64,000 bases of DNA from Bradyrhizobium vignae (GTDB taxonomy: Bacteria > Pseudomonadota > Alphaproteobacteria > Rhizobiales > Xanthobacteraceae): assembly GCF_004114425.1 (NCBI RefSeq), contig NZ_RDQF01000014.1, positions 104,410 through 168,409 on the forward strand, read 5' to 3'. The translations under genes and the position numbers were made by a program. The notes beneath the pieces are model-generated. The model saw only the letters and a list, made by a program, of their open reading frames with translations. It was not told the DNA's origin and ran no database searches. Shown here piece by piece: positions 1 to 8,136 of this stretch (its first letter is position 1; each line of letters begins with the position of its first letter).

Positions 1-432
1 CCAGACTATTCGATTGAGCAGGTGTTGACGATCGCACAGGACGGCGAACGCACTATTCCGGCGCTGGCCGGCTATCTGCATTCCTTCGCCTATCTTGCTG
101 ACGTCGCGAGCGTCCTTGACGGCGCCTTAAGCCCAACCGGCAGCTACTTCATCTTCTGCAACAACATTGATTTACTGGCGAAGTACCGAGTGAAGTTCGG
201 TGATATTAGCTTCCACGTCCTACCGTGCGATGAATCCACGGTTTGGAAGGAGATGATGGACCTGGTCGGGCTCAACAAGGACGACATCAAGAAGCTCGAT
301 CCGGGCGGCAAGCTTGATTACCTCCTCGATGCCGCAAAGGATCTCGACCTGTCCTATGAGGAGATCTCGTACGACGAAGGGCTAAAGAGGATGGAGCCCG
401 TGAAAAACCGCAACGAGAATCGGCCGGTCTGA
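1..432 (+). CDS. unrecognised protein, 5' end outside the window
   Basis: The reading frame is open from the first base and ends at a TGA at 430-432, so at least 143 residues are visible and the true start probably lies upstream of the window. An internal TTG at 22 could also serve as a start. The visible part is soluble, with no membrane segment or signal peptide. It has an acidic, lysine-rich C-terminal third and one Cys in the FIFCNNID stretch. I do not recognise the family and assign no function. Codon use and the long clean frame support a real gene. It converges with the Rieske gene, 9 bp away. Confidence 0.6.
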   Translation, partial: PDYSIEQVLTIAQDGERTIPALAGYLHSFAYLADVASVLDGALSPTGSYFIFCNNIDLLAKYRVKFGDISFHVLPCDESTVWKEMMDLVGLNKDDIKKLDPGGKLDYLLDAAKDLDLSYEEISYDEGLKRMEPVKNRNENRPV

Positions 433-441
433 GCGCGGTCT

Positions 442-837
442 TCAGTTGTTGGCCGATGCATCGTCTTCGACAAGATGCACACCAACGACGCAGATATCAC
501 CATCCAGAACTGCCAACGCGATCGGCGTGAGCGTTCTACCTTGACATGGACCTTCGACGCACCGGCCGGTGCCGAGTTCGAAGGTCGAACCATGCTTGCC
601 GCACATCAGCCGGATACCGTATGGATCGAGGAATACGTTCCGCTCCCAGTCCAAATTGACGCCGTTGTGCGGGCATTTATTGACGTAGCCAAGCACCTTT
701 TTGCCCCAGCGCACCACAATGATGGACCATGGCCGGTGATTGCCGTGATCATCGACGACCATAAGGTGGAATCCCTTGGCCTGGCGGCTCGAAATGTCGT
801 TAAAGCTGCAGATCGCGTAGATGGGATTTGGCTTCAT
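442..837 (-). CDS. Rieske-type [2Fe-2S] ferredoxin
   Basis: A protein of 131 residues carrying the two halves of a Rieske cluster site: CPHNG near residue 56 and CGKHGSTFELGTGRC near residue 79. Cys and His of each half would bind one iron each of a [2Fe-2S] cluster. There is no signal peptide or membrane segment, so it should be a soluble cytoplasmic electron carrier rather than a bc1 subunit. It matches the small ferredoxin-like Rieske proteins often found near rhizobial nif genes; a role in electron supply to nitrogenase-related reactions is inference. No clear sigma-54 promoter was seen upstream. Confidence 0.85.
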   Translation of the reverse strand: MKPNPIYAICSFNDISSRQAKGFHLMVVDDHGNHRPWSIIVVRWGKKVLGYVNKCPHNGVNLDWERNVFLDPYGIRLMCGKHGSTFELGTGRCVEGPCQGRTLTPIALAVLDGDICVVGVHLVEDDASANN

Positions 838-1142
838 TTATCGCCCATTGATTGCAAGACCCTTTTCATTGTCGCTATGCAATCAACCTGCAAGAACCGT
901 ACAAGTGCCGGTTTGATAGTGTCTGTTGTAATCCAACGCGCAAGCCAGCCCTTGCTGGCTCGCCCAATTACCCGCCGCCGACCGCAGCTTCGTAAGCGCC
1001 TTCGGAGAAGGCTGTTGAACGGAGTTTCAGCCGGCGAGGGCGACGCAGCAAGCGCGCGCCCCTTTGAAGCAAGACCGTTGAGCTCGGGATAGAACGGCCA
1101 AATGTCCGTCATTTCAGGCCCGCTGCTGCTATTGCAGCCAAT
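838..1142. other. intergenic stretch, no supported gene
   Basis: About 300 bp between the Rieske gene and nopP, both on the minus strand. It holds a short hairpin, AGCCAGC-CCTT-GCTGGCT, near 949-967. A 92-codon minus frame (834-1112) is rich in Arg and Ser, resembles no family I know and looks like chance. No promoter motif could be defended. Confidence 0.4.
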
Positions 1143-1985
1143 TTACTCCATGTGCATCCCTCTAAGAGCGCGCTCCAAGTAAAATGAAGGGTCATCGTCC
1201 GACGAATCCGTTTCGTAGCTTCTCTGAGGACCGACATCACTGCCCCCATCTTTGGAAAGATACTTCGTAGGCTTGCCTACCCGCTGCCACTCGTCGTTCT
1301 CGTTCTTCGTCCACACATCGGGGCGTTGGTGAGGATCAAGCACCCAGTGGTTACGACCCACGGGAACAAAACCCATGTCTGCTAGACGAGGTTCCATGCC
1401 AGCTAGGGCTGGCCGCGACAAGATCAGCGGATGGTCCCCGTCCTCTCGCAGTTGATGTTCTAGCAAGATATCGCCAGCGTTCTCGACAAGCGGATGAGTC
1501 ACCCTAAGATCTACCACGGATGTGATATCGTTGCGCCCAAACTGCTGCTGAAAATGGTCTCCTTTAATCCGAGCCGGGCCTCCTGCTCTTAGAAGCCCGA
1601 CAGTTTCGTCGCCCAACCGGTAGCTGTAAAATCGTGCTGGCTTATTTGGGTCGTCGTAGGTGTTGGCGTAACTTCCAGCAACCGTCGCTGCGCGCTCAGC
1701 CTTCTGGGAGACGAAGTCCGAGTACTCTTCTGGGTTCTCGCTGATGTGCCTGATATCATTGCGCAAGAATCTCTCAACTCCGCGCAAGAAGGACTCTCGG
1801 TCGATCTCTCTAATGGGCGGTTCGGAAACGAGAGAGTATGACGCCGCTGGTTCGGACGACGACCCACCTCGCTCCATTCCTGCAACTGTTTCCGCAAACC
1901 GGGGACTATCTTCCGCTTCTGACGAATCGTCAGTTTGGTTACCGGTTGTGAACTGGCTGGATGAGCCAACGCTTCTGCCATACAT
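1143..1985 (-). CDS. nopP: type III secreted effector, NopP family (copy 1)
   Basis: A protein of 280 residues, close to the usual NopP length of about 270-280. The frame runs further upstream, but the ATG at 1985 (MYGRSVGSSSQ) matches the MY-x-R start of the second copy at 58808-59635. The first 60 or so residues are Ser/Gly/Glu-rich and disordered-looking, as expected for a secretion signal. The shared core includes the YSLVS-PPI segment, the EYSDFVS segment, VGLLR and HPLVENAGDILLEHQL. A matching tts box lies 64-96 bp upstream. NopP proteins are delivered into legume cells by the rhizobial type III system and influence host range. The two copies are clearly diverged paralogues. Confidence 0.82.
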   Translation of the reverse strand: MYGRSVGSSSQFTTGNQTDDSSEAEDSPRFAETVAGMERGGSSSEPAASYSLVSEPPIREIDRESFLRGVERFLRNDIRHISENPEEYSDFVSQKAERAATVAGSYANTYDDPNKPARFYSYRLGDETVGLLRAGGPARIKGDHFQQQFGRNDITSVVDLRVTHPLVENAGDILLEHQLREDGDHPLILSRPALAGMEPRLADMGFVPVGRNHWVLDPHQRPDVWTKNENDEWQRVGKPTKYLSKDGGSDVGPQRSYETDSSDDDPSFYLERALRGMHME

Positions 1986-2048
1986 GAGAGCGCTCCCTAT
2001 CGGCAAAGTTGCACGCAATTGAGCTCGTGCCGTGCGAGCTCTGCCGGC

Positions 2049-2081
2049 TAGGATAAAATTCCTAGCTGACCACAACCTGAC
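2049..2081 (-). promoter_or_regulatory. tts box (TtsI site) for nopP copy 1
   Basis: On the minus strand the site begins GTCAGGTTGTGGTCAGCT and ends near TCCTA. It agrees with the tts-box pattern (GTCAG-n-TT then AGC) and with the box before the second nopP, which begins GTCAGGTTTTGGTAAGCC. The distance to the ATG is almost the same in both (64 and 71 bp from the near edge). TtsI is the flavonoid-inducible activator of type III secretion genes in rhizobia. Confidence 0.7.
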
Positions 2082-2386
2082 CAAAGCACTCTGCGCGCTT
2101 CGGCGTGAGTACCCGACGCACTCTGCGCGTGAGTTACAGATACTCGCTGCGACAAGCCGCGATCTGCACAGCATCCACTCGGATCAAATCGCCCGACCCG
2201 AACGCTCGACACACCTTGTGGCTGCGCCTCTTGACCAGCGAGACAGAAAGTGCCGCGGACTTCGTCAAGTTGCACGATGTGTCAGAGAGTCAAATCAACC
2301 GAGCGACGGTGAATGATCGTCTCCTCGAATCTCCGGCCTTCATCTACTAACCCAAACAATGGCGCCGAGAGCGCGAAAGAGACATC

Positions 2387-2599
2387 ATGGCCCACTACAT
2401 CGTCCGGTTCTTCAAGACCCTTACCGGAGATCAGGGACAAGCCCGTGAGGCCTGCCGGCGCGTTATTGACATCAATGCGTGTAACGCGACCGAAGCAGCA
2501 TCCCTTGCCAAACGGCAGTTCTGCGAGCTCCGGGAGATCCGAGAGTGGTCGCTGCTCGCGGACCGGATCGACGTCGGCCTGCCGATTTTCCCCTCATGA
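2387..2599 (+). CDS. small hypothetical protein
   Basis: A 70-residue frame starting MAHYIVRFFKTL and ending with a TGA. A purine-rich stretch (GCGAAAGAGAC) lies just before the ATG and could serve as ribosome binding site. It has no membrane helix, no Cys motif and no recognised domain. The amphipathic N-terminus and two Cys are the only visible features. It sits alone between nopP and the HTH regulator gene. Support is limited to a clean start, plausible composition and the pattern of short stand-alone genes in this island. Confidence 0.45.
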   Translation: MAHYIVRFFKTLTGDQGQAREACRRVIDINACNATEAASLAKRQFCELREIREWSLLADRIDVGLPIFPS

Positions 2600-2634
2600 G
2601 GTGATGGCCCGCCAGGCGCCGGCATACTCTTCAG

Positions 2635-3021
2635 CTATCCGATAGGTCCGACTGCTCTCCCAGGCTGAGCCGGCGTAGTTTGCCTCCTAAACAGCACAAT
2701 TGCATGGCCAAAGCTTGCCACGCGCTGGTGAGTGCCCCGAGCAGGACGTGAGGCCGCAGGTCGCTGGCTGCGGTGGATAGCCAAAGCCAGCCTCAGAAGG
2801 AGGACAATCGAGACGTTGCCCTTCCCGCTCTCGATCTGAGCGATGTATCGCTCCGAAATGCCAGACCTGCGGGCGAGCTCCCGACGCGACATGCGGCAAT
2901 GCATGCGCGAGCGGCGCACACGGTCGCCGAGTTCGAGCAGGAATTCGGTCTCGGAGCATGGCGGCTCAGCATTCCCACCGGGCAACGCTTCGCCCGCGAA
3001 CTCGACGACCTCTTCCAGCAT
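2635..3021 (-). CDS. XRE-type helix-turn-helix regulator, apparently truncated
   Basis: A 128-residue frame. Residues 25-83 form a clear Cro/C1-type helix-turn-helix (RELARRSGISERYIAQIESG then NVSIVLLLRLALAI). This HTH resembles that of BoxR/BadR-type regulators, which carry a shikimate-kinase-like domain behind it and are about 300 residues long. Here the sequence after residue 85 is Arg/Pro-rich and matches nothing, which suggests a frameshift or loss of the C-terminal domain. Whether the remnant still binds DNA cannot be told. It lies divergent to hemN. Confidence 0.6.
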   Translation of the reverse strand: MLEEVVEFAGEALPGGNAEPPCSETEFLLELGDRVRRSRMHCRMSRRELARRSGISERYIAQIESGKGNVSIVLLLRLALAIHRSQRPAASRPARGTHQRVASFGHAIVLFRRQTTPAQPGRAVGPIG

Positions 3022-3190
3022 TTTTTTGTCCTCTCTTCCCGAACCTAAGACTATGGCTGGTCTTCAGGTCTCTCATTGACATCGATCAAATAGCCGGCTC
3101 GCTATCGAGCTCTCGCAGCTGATTGCGGTGCTCCTTCGGAATGAAGCGAATCTTCTCCGGAAAACATAAAGTTCCAATACGGCAGTTGAA

Positions 3191-3204
3191 TTGAGCCAGA
3201 GCAA
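3191..3204 (+). promoter_or_regulatory. FixK2/FNR-type box before hemN
   Basis: TTGAGCCAGAGCAA fits the FixK2 pattern TTG(A/C)-N6-(T/G)CAA at every fixed position. It ends 50 bp before the hemN ATG, a normal position for a class II activator site. hemN-type genes are known FixK2 targets in Bradyrhizobium. Confidence 0.75.
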
Positions 3205-3254
3205 GGTCGTCTGGGCACCGCTGCGTTAGCTAGTCCGGAGATGGAGGACCGCAC

Positions 3255-4607
3255 ATGCGACCCGACTTAGTGCAATCCTATGGCAACGACAGCCTCCCTC
3301 GGTATACGAGCTATCCAACCGCCCCGCACTTCTCGCCCGAGATTTGCGAAGTCGATTATCGAAAATGGCTCAAATCCGTGCCGCTCCAGCAGCCGGCTTC
3401 GCTTTACCTGCATGTGCCATTTTGCCGCTCGATGTGCTGGTACTGCGGATGCCATACCTTCGTAACGAAGCACGATGAGCCAATCGCCCTCTATGCCTCT
3501 GGTCTGCGCCGCGAGGCGCAGCTTACCGCTGAGGCGATCGGGCAGAGGCTGCCGGTCTCTCACATCCACTTTGGCGGCGGTACGCCGACCGTCATGCGAC
3601 CGGAGACGTTCGCGGAACTGGTCGATCTCTTGCGGTCTTCGTTTCTCGTCCTTCCCGATGCCGAAATCGCCATCGAGATAGATCCTCGCACCCTGACTAA
3701 GCCGATGACGGAGGCCCTTGCCTCCTGCGGTGTCAACCGCGCGAGCCTGGGTGTTCAGAGCTTCGACCCAGCCGTCCAGCAGGCCATCAACCGGCATCAG
3801 ACTTTCGATCAGACCGCGACCTCCGTCGAGCGGTTACGCCGGCAGAGCATCGGCCGGATCAACTTTGACCTTCTCTATGGCCTTCCCCTGCAGACGGTGG
3901 AATCCTGCCTGGATACCGTTCGCAAATGTCTCGAGCTGCGCCCTGATCGCTTTTCGGTCTTCGGCTACGCCCATGTTCCATCATTCAAGAAGCATCAGCG
4001 AACGATCTCCGATGACTGGCTCCCAGACAGTCTCGAGCGACACCTCCAGTCAGAGACCATTGCTCAAGCCTTACTTGATGCGGGGTACGCGCGCATCGGC
4101 CTCGATCACTTCGCGCTTGCCAACGACAGCCTTGTCGCCGCAGGCCGGAAAGGCAGATTGCGACGGAATTTCCAGGGTTACACCGACGACACCGCAGACA
4201 CGCTCATCGGTCTCGGCACCAGCGCCATCGGCCGCATGCCTCAGGGCTTCGTGCAGAACGTCGTTCCCATACGCGATTATCTGGCCCGCATTGCCGAGGA
4301 ACGCCTCGCCACGACGAAAGGCTACGTGCTTACCGACGAAGACCGATTCCGCGCCGCTATTATCGAGCGAATCATGTGCGATCTTGCGGTTGATCTCCGC
4401 CAAGTATCGCGTCTGCATGGCCGCGACCAGGAGTCCGCCGTAGTTGATCGCGCTCGGATTGATAGTCTCATCGCTCATGGCGCCGTGACAATGACCACGG
4501 ACGGCCTATCAGTGAACGCCGGGGCAGAATTCTTGGTGAGGAGCGTGGCTTCGGCCTTCGACGCCCACCTTGTGCATTCCGCAGCCACTCACAGCCGTGC
4601 AGTCTAA
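3255..4607 (+). CDS. hemN: oxygen-independent coproporphyrinogen III oxidase
   Basis: A 450-residue radical-SAM enzyme that converts coproporphyrinogen III to protoporphyrinogen IX without oxygen. The cluster motif is visible as CRSMCWYCGC near residue 57, followed by the FGGGTPT glycine motif and the HemN-type start PRYTSYPTAPHF. Length and order match the family. A FixK2 box lies 51 bp upstream, so expression should rise at low oxygen. Haem from this route would feed the cbb3 oxidase encoded just downstream on the other strand (fixN and fixO b- and c-type haems, fixP c-type haems). Confidence 0.96.
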   Translation: MRPDLVQSYGNDSLPRYTSYPTAPHFSPEICEVDYRKWLKSVPLQQPASLYLHVPFCRSMCWYCGCHTFVTKHDEPIALYASGLRREAQLTAEAIGQRLPVSHIHFGGGTPTVMRPETFAELVDLLRSSFLVLPDAEIAIEIDPRTLTKPMTEALASCGVNRASLGVQSFDPAVQQAINRHQTFDQTATSVERLRRQSIGRINFDLLYGLPLQTVESCLDTVRKCLELRPDRFSVFGYAHVPSFKKHQRTISDDWLPDSLERHLQSETIAQALLDAGYARIGLDHFALANDSLVAAGRKGRLRRNFQGYTDDTADTLIGLGTSAIGRMPQGFVQNVVPIRDYLARIAEERLATTKGYVLTDEDRFRAAIIERIMCDLAVDLRQVSRLHGRDQESAVVDRARIDSLIAHGAVTMTTDGLSVNAGAEFLVRSVASAFDAHLVHSAATHSRAV

Positions 4608-4705
4608 CCTCAGGGCTCCTCACGAGGCTCGCTACCATGAGACAATGGAAGAGGCTGGGCTCTTCCCGGCTGCCCTCACGCCCGCCAAGGCCATCGTCAA
4701 AGCAA

Positions 4706-5158
4706 TCAGCAGCAGGCAGGCCTGCGAAGAAAGTCGACCGCCTGGGGTATTAGAGATTCCTTTCTGAGCGCATCGATCGTATAAGCGTTCGGGCAGTACT
4801 CTGGATATTGCAAAGCCGCCGTTCCTGCCCCCGTCTCACGATTGCATCGCGGCTTTGATGCACAAAGTGCGCACACCATTGTCAAGTCATGCAGCACGCC
4901 TGGCTGCTTGCGCGCAATCGACCTTTCATCAATCCCGAACACATCGAGTAGCCGTGACAATTCCTTGGCACCGTGCCGGCCATGAGCAATGAGGGCTTCG
5001 AGCTCAGCTCGCTGGACGCGAAGGTCGCGCTCAATGGACTCGATCTCGGAGGCACTGAGTGCACGGATGTCGGCGGATTCGCGAAATCGTTCGAACCAAT
5101 CCGCAATCCTTCCCAACAACCAGCCCGCGATCGACGCTGATTTAGTGATCGATGTCAT
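4706..5158 (-). CDS. DUF6455 family protein, Cys-rich, FixK2-box controlled
   Basis: A 150-residue protein with an N-terminal hydrophobic stretch and, in the middle, CALCASKPRC followed by YCPNAYTIDALR. This spacing of cysteines is typical of DUF6455 and could bind metal or a cluster, although the function is unknown. It follows fixS on the same strand. A FixK2 box (5214-5227) sits 56 bp before its ATG and overlaps the fixS stop codon, so it can be induced with the oxidase genes yet independently of the fixGHIS transcript. A role in microaerobic respiration is inferred from context only. Confidence 0.8.
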   Translation of the reverse strand: MTSITKSASIAGWLLGRIADWFERFRESADIRALSASEIESIERDLRVQRAELEALIAHGRHGAKELSRLLDVFGIDERSIARKQPGVLHDLTMVCALCASKPRCNRETGAGTAALQYPEYCPNAYTIDALRKESLIPQAVDFLRRPACC

Positions 5159-5213
5159 GGCAACCTCACGAAATTTAATAGACGCAATATTCTACCGCGG
5201 AGCGGCGCCTGCA

Positions 5214-5227
5214 TTGCGCCAGGTCAA
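5214..5227 (-). promoter_or_regulatory. FixK2-type box before the DUF6455 gene
   Basis: The plus-strand reading TTGCGCCAGGTCAA is a full match to TTG(A/C)-N6-(T/G)CAA. It overlaps the last codons of fixS and stands 56 bp before the DUF6455 start, the same spacing seen at fixG and fixN. Confidence 0.7.
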
Positions 5228-5433
5228 ATGGGGCGCAGTTCACCACCGCCAGCTGCTGTCGAACGGACCTTGGGCTGGAGCGATGGCGACTCAATAGCGT
5301 CCTCAGCAATCGCGCGCCAAGCGGCCCCGTCGAGATCGTCAAACTGACCACTCTTCAACGACCATAGGAATGCCAGTAGCCCGATCACGCCAAGCAGCAA
5401 TGCCAGCGGGACGAGGAACACGATCACTTCCAT
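5224..5433 (-). CDS. fixS: cbb3 oxidase assembly protein FixS (CcoS)
   Basis: A 69-residue protein with a single N-terminal membrane helix (VIVFLVPLALLLGVIGLLAF) followed by WSLKSGQFDDLDG, the conserved CcoS signature. CcoS proteins are needed to insert cofactors into cbb3 oxidase. Its start overlaps the end of fixI by 10 bp, so it is translationally coupled as the last gene of fixGHIS. Confidence 0.93.
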   Translation of the reverse strand: MEVIVFLVPLALLLGVIGLLAFLWSLKSGQFDDLDGAAWRAIAEDAIESPSLQPKVRSTAAGGGELRPI

Positions 5434-7622
5434 AGCTCATTCTCCCGTCGCAGACGGCGTCCGCGTAGCGAATTCAGCATGACCAGGATCGATGAGCTGC
5501 TCATCGCTGCCGCCGCAATCAACGGCGTGAGAATCCCGCTGATCGCGACCGGAACGGCCAGGACGTTGTAGCCGATCGCGAGCCAGAGATTTTGCCGCAT
5601 CAAATGCAGGGCCTTGTGCGAGGCATCAATGGCTGCAACGACCGGGACCAAGGGACGGCCCAGGAAGACGAGATCGGCCGTGGCCTGGCTCAGATGTGCG
5701 GCCGAGATCGGCGACATCGAGACATGGGCCGCGGCGAGCGAGGGCGCATCATTCATGCCGTCGCCGACCATCAGCACCTTTGCGCCGCGTTGCTTCAGCT
5801 GCTCGATCCGCGCGATCTTGTCGGCCGGCGTTACGCCGGCGCGCCATTCCGGGATACCAAGCGCATCGGCCGCCGCCCGCACCGCCGGCTCGCGGTCGCC
5901 GGAGAGGATCTCGACCCCGATATTGCGTGCCTTCAGTGCTGCGATGACGGGCTTCGCGTCCGGGCGCAGGCCCTGGCGCACCAAAACGATGAACTTCTCG
6001 CCGCCCTTGGCGAAGGCGACGATGGAGGCTTCGGGATCAACGGTGCGCTTGTCGAGGAGCGCATCCGTGCCGCAGAAGGACGGGCGGCCGAGACGAAGGT
6101 CCTGGCCGTCGAGCGTCACACTAACGCCCTGTCCCGCCTCTTCCACGGCACCGACGATCGGCGAAACGGCGCCGGCGGCCTGCGCGATCGCGGCCGCCAC
6201 GGGGTGATGGCTCGACAGCGCGAGCCGACCGGCAAGTGCGAAACTCTCTGCGGGAATCTCGGCCGCGTTCATCACTTCGAGATCGGGCAGCGTCAGCGTC
6301 CCTGTTTTGTCGAAGATGACGTGGTCGGCGTCCGCCAGCCGCTCGATGGCATCGCCCGAATTGAGCAGCACGCCCGCTTTGAACATCGCACCCGAGGCCA
6401 CGGTCTGGACCGTCGGAATGGCAAGGCCGAGTGCACAGGGACAGGTGATGATCAGGACGGCAATGCCGGTGACGATGGCATCGTGCCAGCTCGCACCAAG
6501 AGCGACCCAGCCGAGTATGGTCAGGAGCGCGGTCGCATGCACCACCGGCGCATAGAGCCGCGAGGCCCGGTCGGCGAGCCGCATGTAGCGCGAGCGGGCC
6601 TGGAGTGCGTTTTCGAGCAGCCGCGTGATCTCCGCGAGCAGCGTCGCCTCCGAGGCCGCCGAAACCCGCACCCGTAACGTGCCGGAGATGTTCATCGACC
6701 CGGCATAAACCGGCGTGCCCTGCTCGGCCGTCACGTAGAGCGTTTCGCCGGTGATCAGGCTCTGGTCGATCTCGGAACGGCCCTCGATCACGGTCCCATC
6801 CACCGCACAGCGCTCGCCGGGGCGCAGCAGCACGATCTCGCCAGGACGGATCGCCGCGACCGGCACCTGCGAGATCTCGTCGGAGCCGACAAACTTGGCC
6901 GCGGTCTCCGCCTTGAGGGCGGCGAGATTACCGGCGACCGCGCGGGTCCGCCGCCGCATGTTCTGGTCGAGGAAACGGCCGACCAGGAGGAAGGTGAGCA
7001 GCATGATCGCCGCATCGAAATAGGCGTGCTCGGCGTGATGGACGGTCTCGACCAGGGACATGCCGAGCGCAAGGATCACTCCGATCGAGATCGGCACGTC
7101 CATGTTGGTGGTCCTGGCCGACAGCGCGCGCCAGGCCGAACGGAAGAACGGCTGGCCGGCATACGCCGCGGCGGGTAATGCGATCAGCGCCGACAGCCAG
7201 TGGAAGAAGTCGCGCTGCTCGGGCAGCATGTCCGAGACATTGCCCGACCACACAGGGATCGAGAGCATCATCACATTCATGGTGGCGAACGCCGCGACGC
7301 CGAGGCAGCGCAGCAGAAAGCGGGATTCGGCGACCTCGCTCGCTTCTGCACTCTCGGTCTCGTAAGGATAGGCCTTGTAGCCGAGCTCCTCGAGGCGATC
7401 GATGAAGTGCGCGGGATCGAGCGTGCCGGCCTTCCACTCCAGCGCAACACGGCGATCGGTGAGATTGACGCGTGCGAGCGTGACATCAGGCATAGCCGCT
7501 AAGCCGCGCTCGATCTTCGCCATGCAGCCGGCGCAGTGAACGCCTTCGACAGCGAGGTCGATGTGCTGGACGCCCTCGCCCGCGCTGCGGACATAGTGCG
7601 AGAAATCCCGCGTGACGTGCAT
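5424..7622 (-). CDS. fixI: copper-exporting P1B-type ATPase FixI (CcoI)
   Basis: A 732-residue membrane pump that supplies copper for the binuclear centre of cbb3 oxidase. An N-terminal heavy-metal domain shows GVHCAGCMAKIE. Eight predicted membrane helices follow. The CPC ion site (ITCPCALGLAIP), the phosphorylation motif DKTGTLT and the hinge VGDGMNDAPSLA are all intact. The length matches FixI. It is third in fixGHIS, 11 bp after fixH. Confidence 0.96.
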   Translation of the reverse strand: MHVTRDFSHYVRSAGEGVQHIDLAVEGVHCAGCMAKIERGLAAMPDVTLARVNLTDRRVALEWKAGTLDPAHFIDRLEELGYKAYPYETESAEASEVAESRFLLRCLGVAAFATMNVMMLSIPVWSGNVSDMLPEQRDFFHWLSALIALPAAAYAGQPFFRSAWRALSARTTNMDVPISIGVILALGMSLVETVHHAEHAYFDAAIMLLTFLLVGRFLDQNMRRRTRAVAGNLAALKAETAAKFVGSDEISQVPVAAIRPGEIVLLRPGERCAVDGTVIEGRSEIDQSLITGETLYVTAEQGTPVYAGSMNISGTLRVRVSAASEATLLAEITRLLENALQARSRYMRLADRASRLYAPVVHATALLTILGWVALGASWHDAIVTGIAVLIITCPCALGLAIPTVQTVASGAMFKAGVLLNSGDAIERLADADHVIFDKTGTLTLPDLEVMNAAEIPAESFALAGRLALSSHHPVAAAIAQAAGAVSPIVGAVEEAGQGVSVTLDGQDLRLGRPSFCGTDALLDKRTVDPEASIVAFAKGGEKFIVLVRQGLRPDAKPVIAALKARNIGVEILSGDREPAVRAAADALGIPEWRAGVTPADKIARIEQLKQRGAKVLMVGDGMNDAPSLAAAHVSMSPISAAHLSQATADLVFLGRPLVPVVAAIDASHKALHLMRQNLWLAIGYNVLAVPVAISGILTPLIAAAAMSSSSILVMLNSLRGRRLRRENELWK

Positions 7623-7633
7623 GACAATGTCCC

Positions 7634-8119
7634 TCAGTTCAGGATCACGCGGTTGCGCGACAGGAAGACGCGCTGTCCCCGCGCCTCAGCTTCGATCACG
7701 AGGTCCCACTGCCCCGGCGCGACCGCCGCAGCATTGCCGCGATAGAGCCCGATGCCTGCTTCGCTGAGCTCGACCGACAGATCAGCCCGCTTGTCGGTCG
7801 GCCGCTCCAGGCGTCCGGCGAATTTCAATCCGGTCATCGGCTGTCCCGCGGCATCGCGCGGCTCGAGCTGGATCATGGCGCCGCCGTCGGCGCGCCGCTC
7901 AATATGGGCGTTGACCTGCCAGTTTCGTGCGGCCTGGTCGTGCGCCGCCGAAATCTCGCGGTCATAGGTCAGTCCTGCGGCATAGGGGCTGTCGACATCG
8001 GTGCCGGGCAGCGTTGCGATCGCGAGCTTCATCATGGTGACATTCACGCCGATCACGACGCCGAAGAAGGCGACGAGCATCAGGAAGACCTTGGTTCCGG
8101 TCAGCGGATTGGATGCCAT
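7634..8119 (-). CDS. fixH: cbb3 oxidase assembly protein FixH (CcoH)
   Basis: A 161-residue protein with one N-terminal membrane helix (FLMLVAFFGVVIGVNVTMM) and a periplasmic domain, as in CcoH, which helps assemble cbb3 oxidase. An upstream in-frame start exists at 8140, but the ATG at 8119 (MASNPLTGTKV) has a ribosome binding site, GGAGA, 6 bp before it. It overlaps the end of fixG on the longer reading only, and is tightly linked to fixI. Confidence 0.93.
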   Translation of the reverse strand: MASNPLTGTKVFLMLVAFFGVVIGVNVTMMKLAIATLPGTDVDSPYAAGLTYDREISAAHDQAARNWQVNAHIERRADGGAMIQLEPRDAAGQPMTGLKFAGRLERPTDKRADLSVELSEAGIGLYRGNAAAVAPGQWDLVIEAEARGQRVFLSRNRVILN

Positions 8120-8136
8120 GGTAGATCTCCTGAGCC

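Noticed and set aside
834..1112. 92-codon minus frame overlapping the start of the Rieske gene
   Set aside because: Arg/Ser-rich, no family resemblance, and no ribosome binding site; likely chance in GC-rich DNA.
5592..6677. 361-codon plus frame opposite fixI
   Set aside because: Antisense shadow of fixI with no domain.
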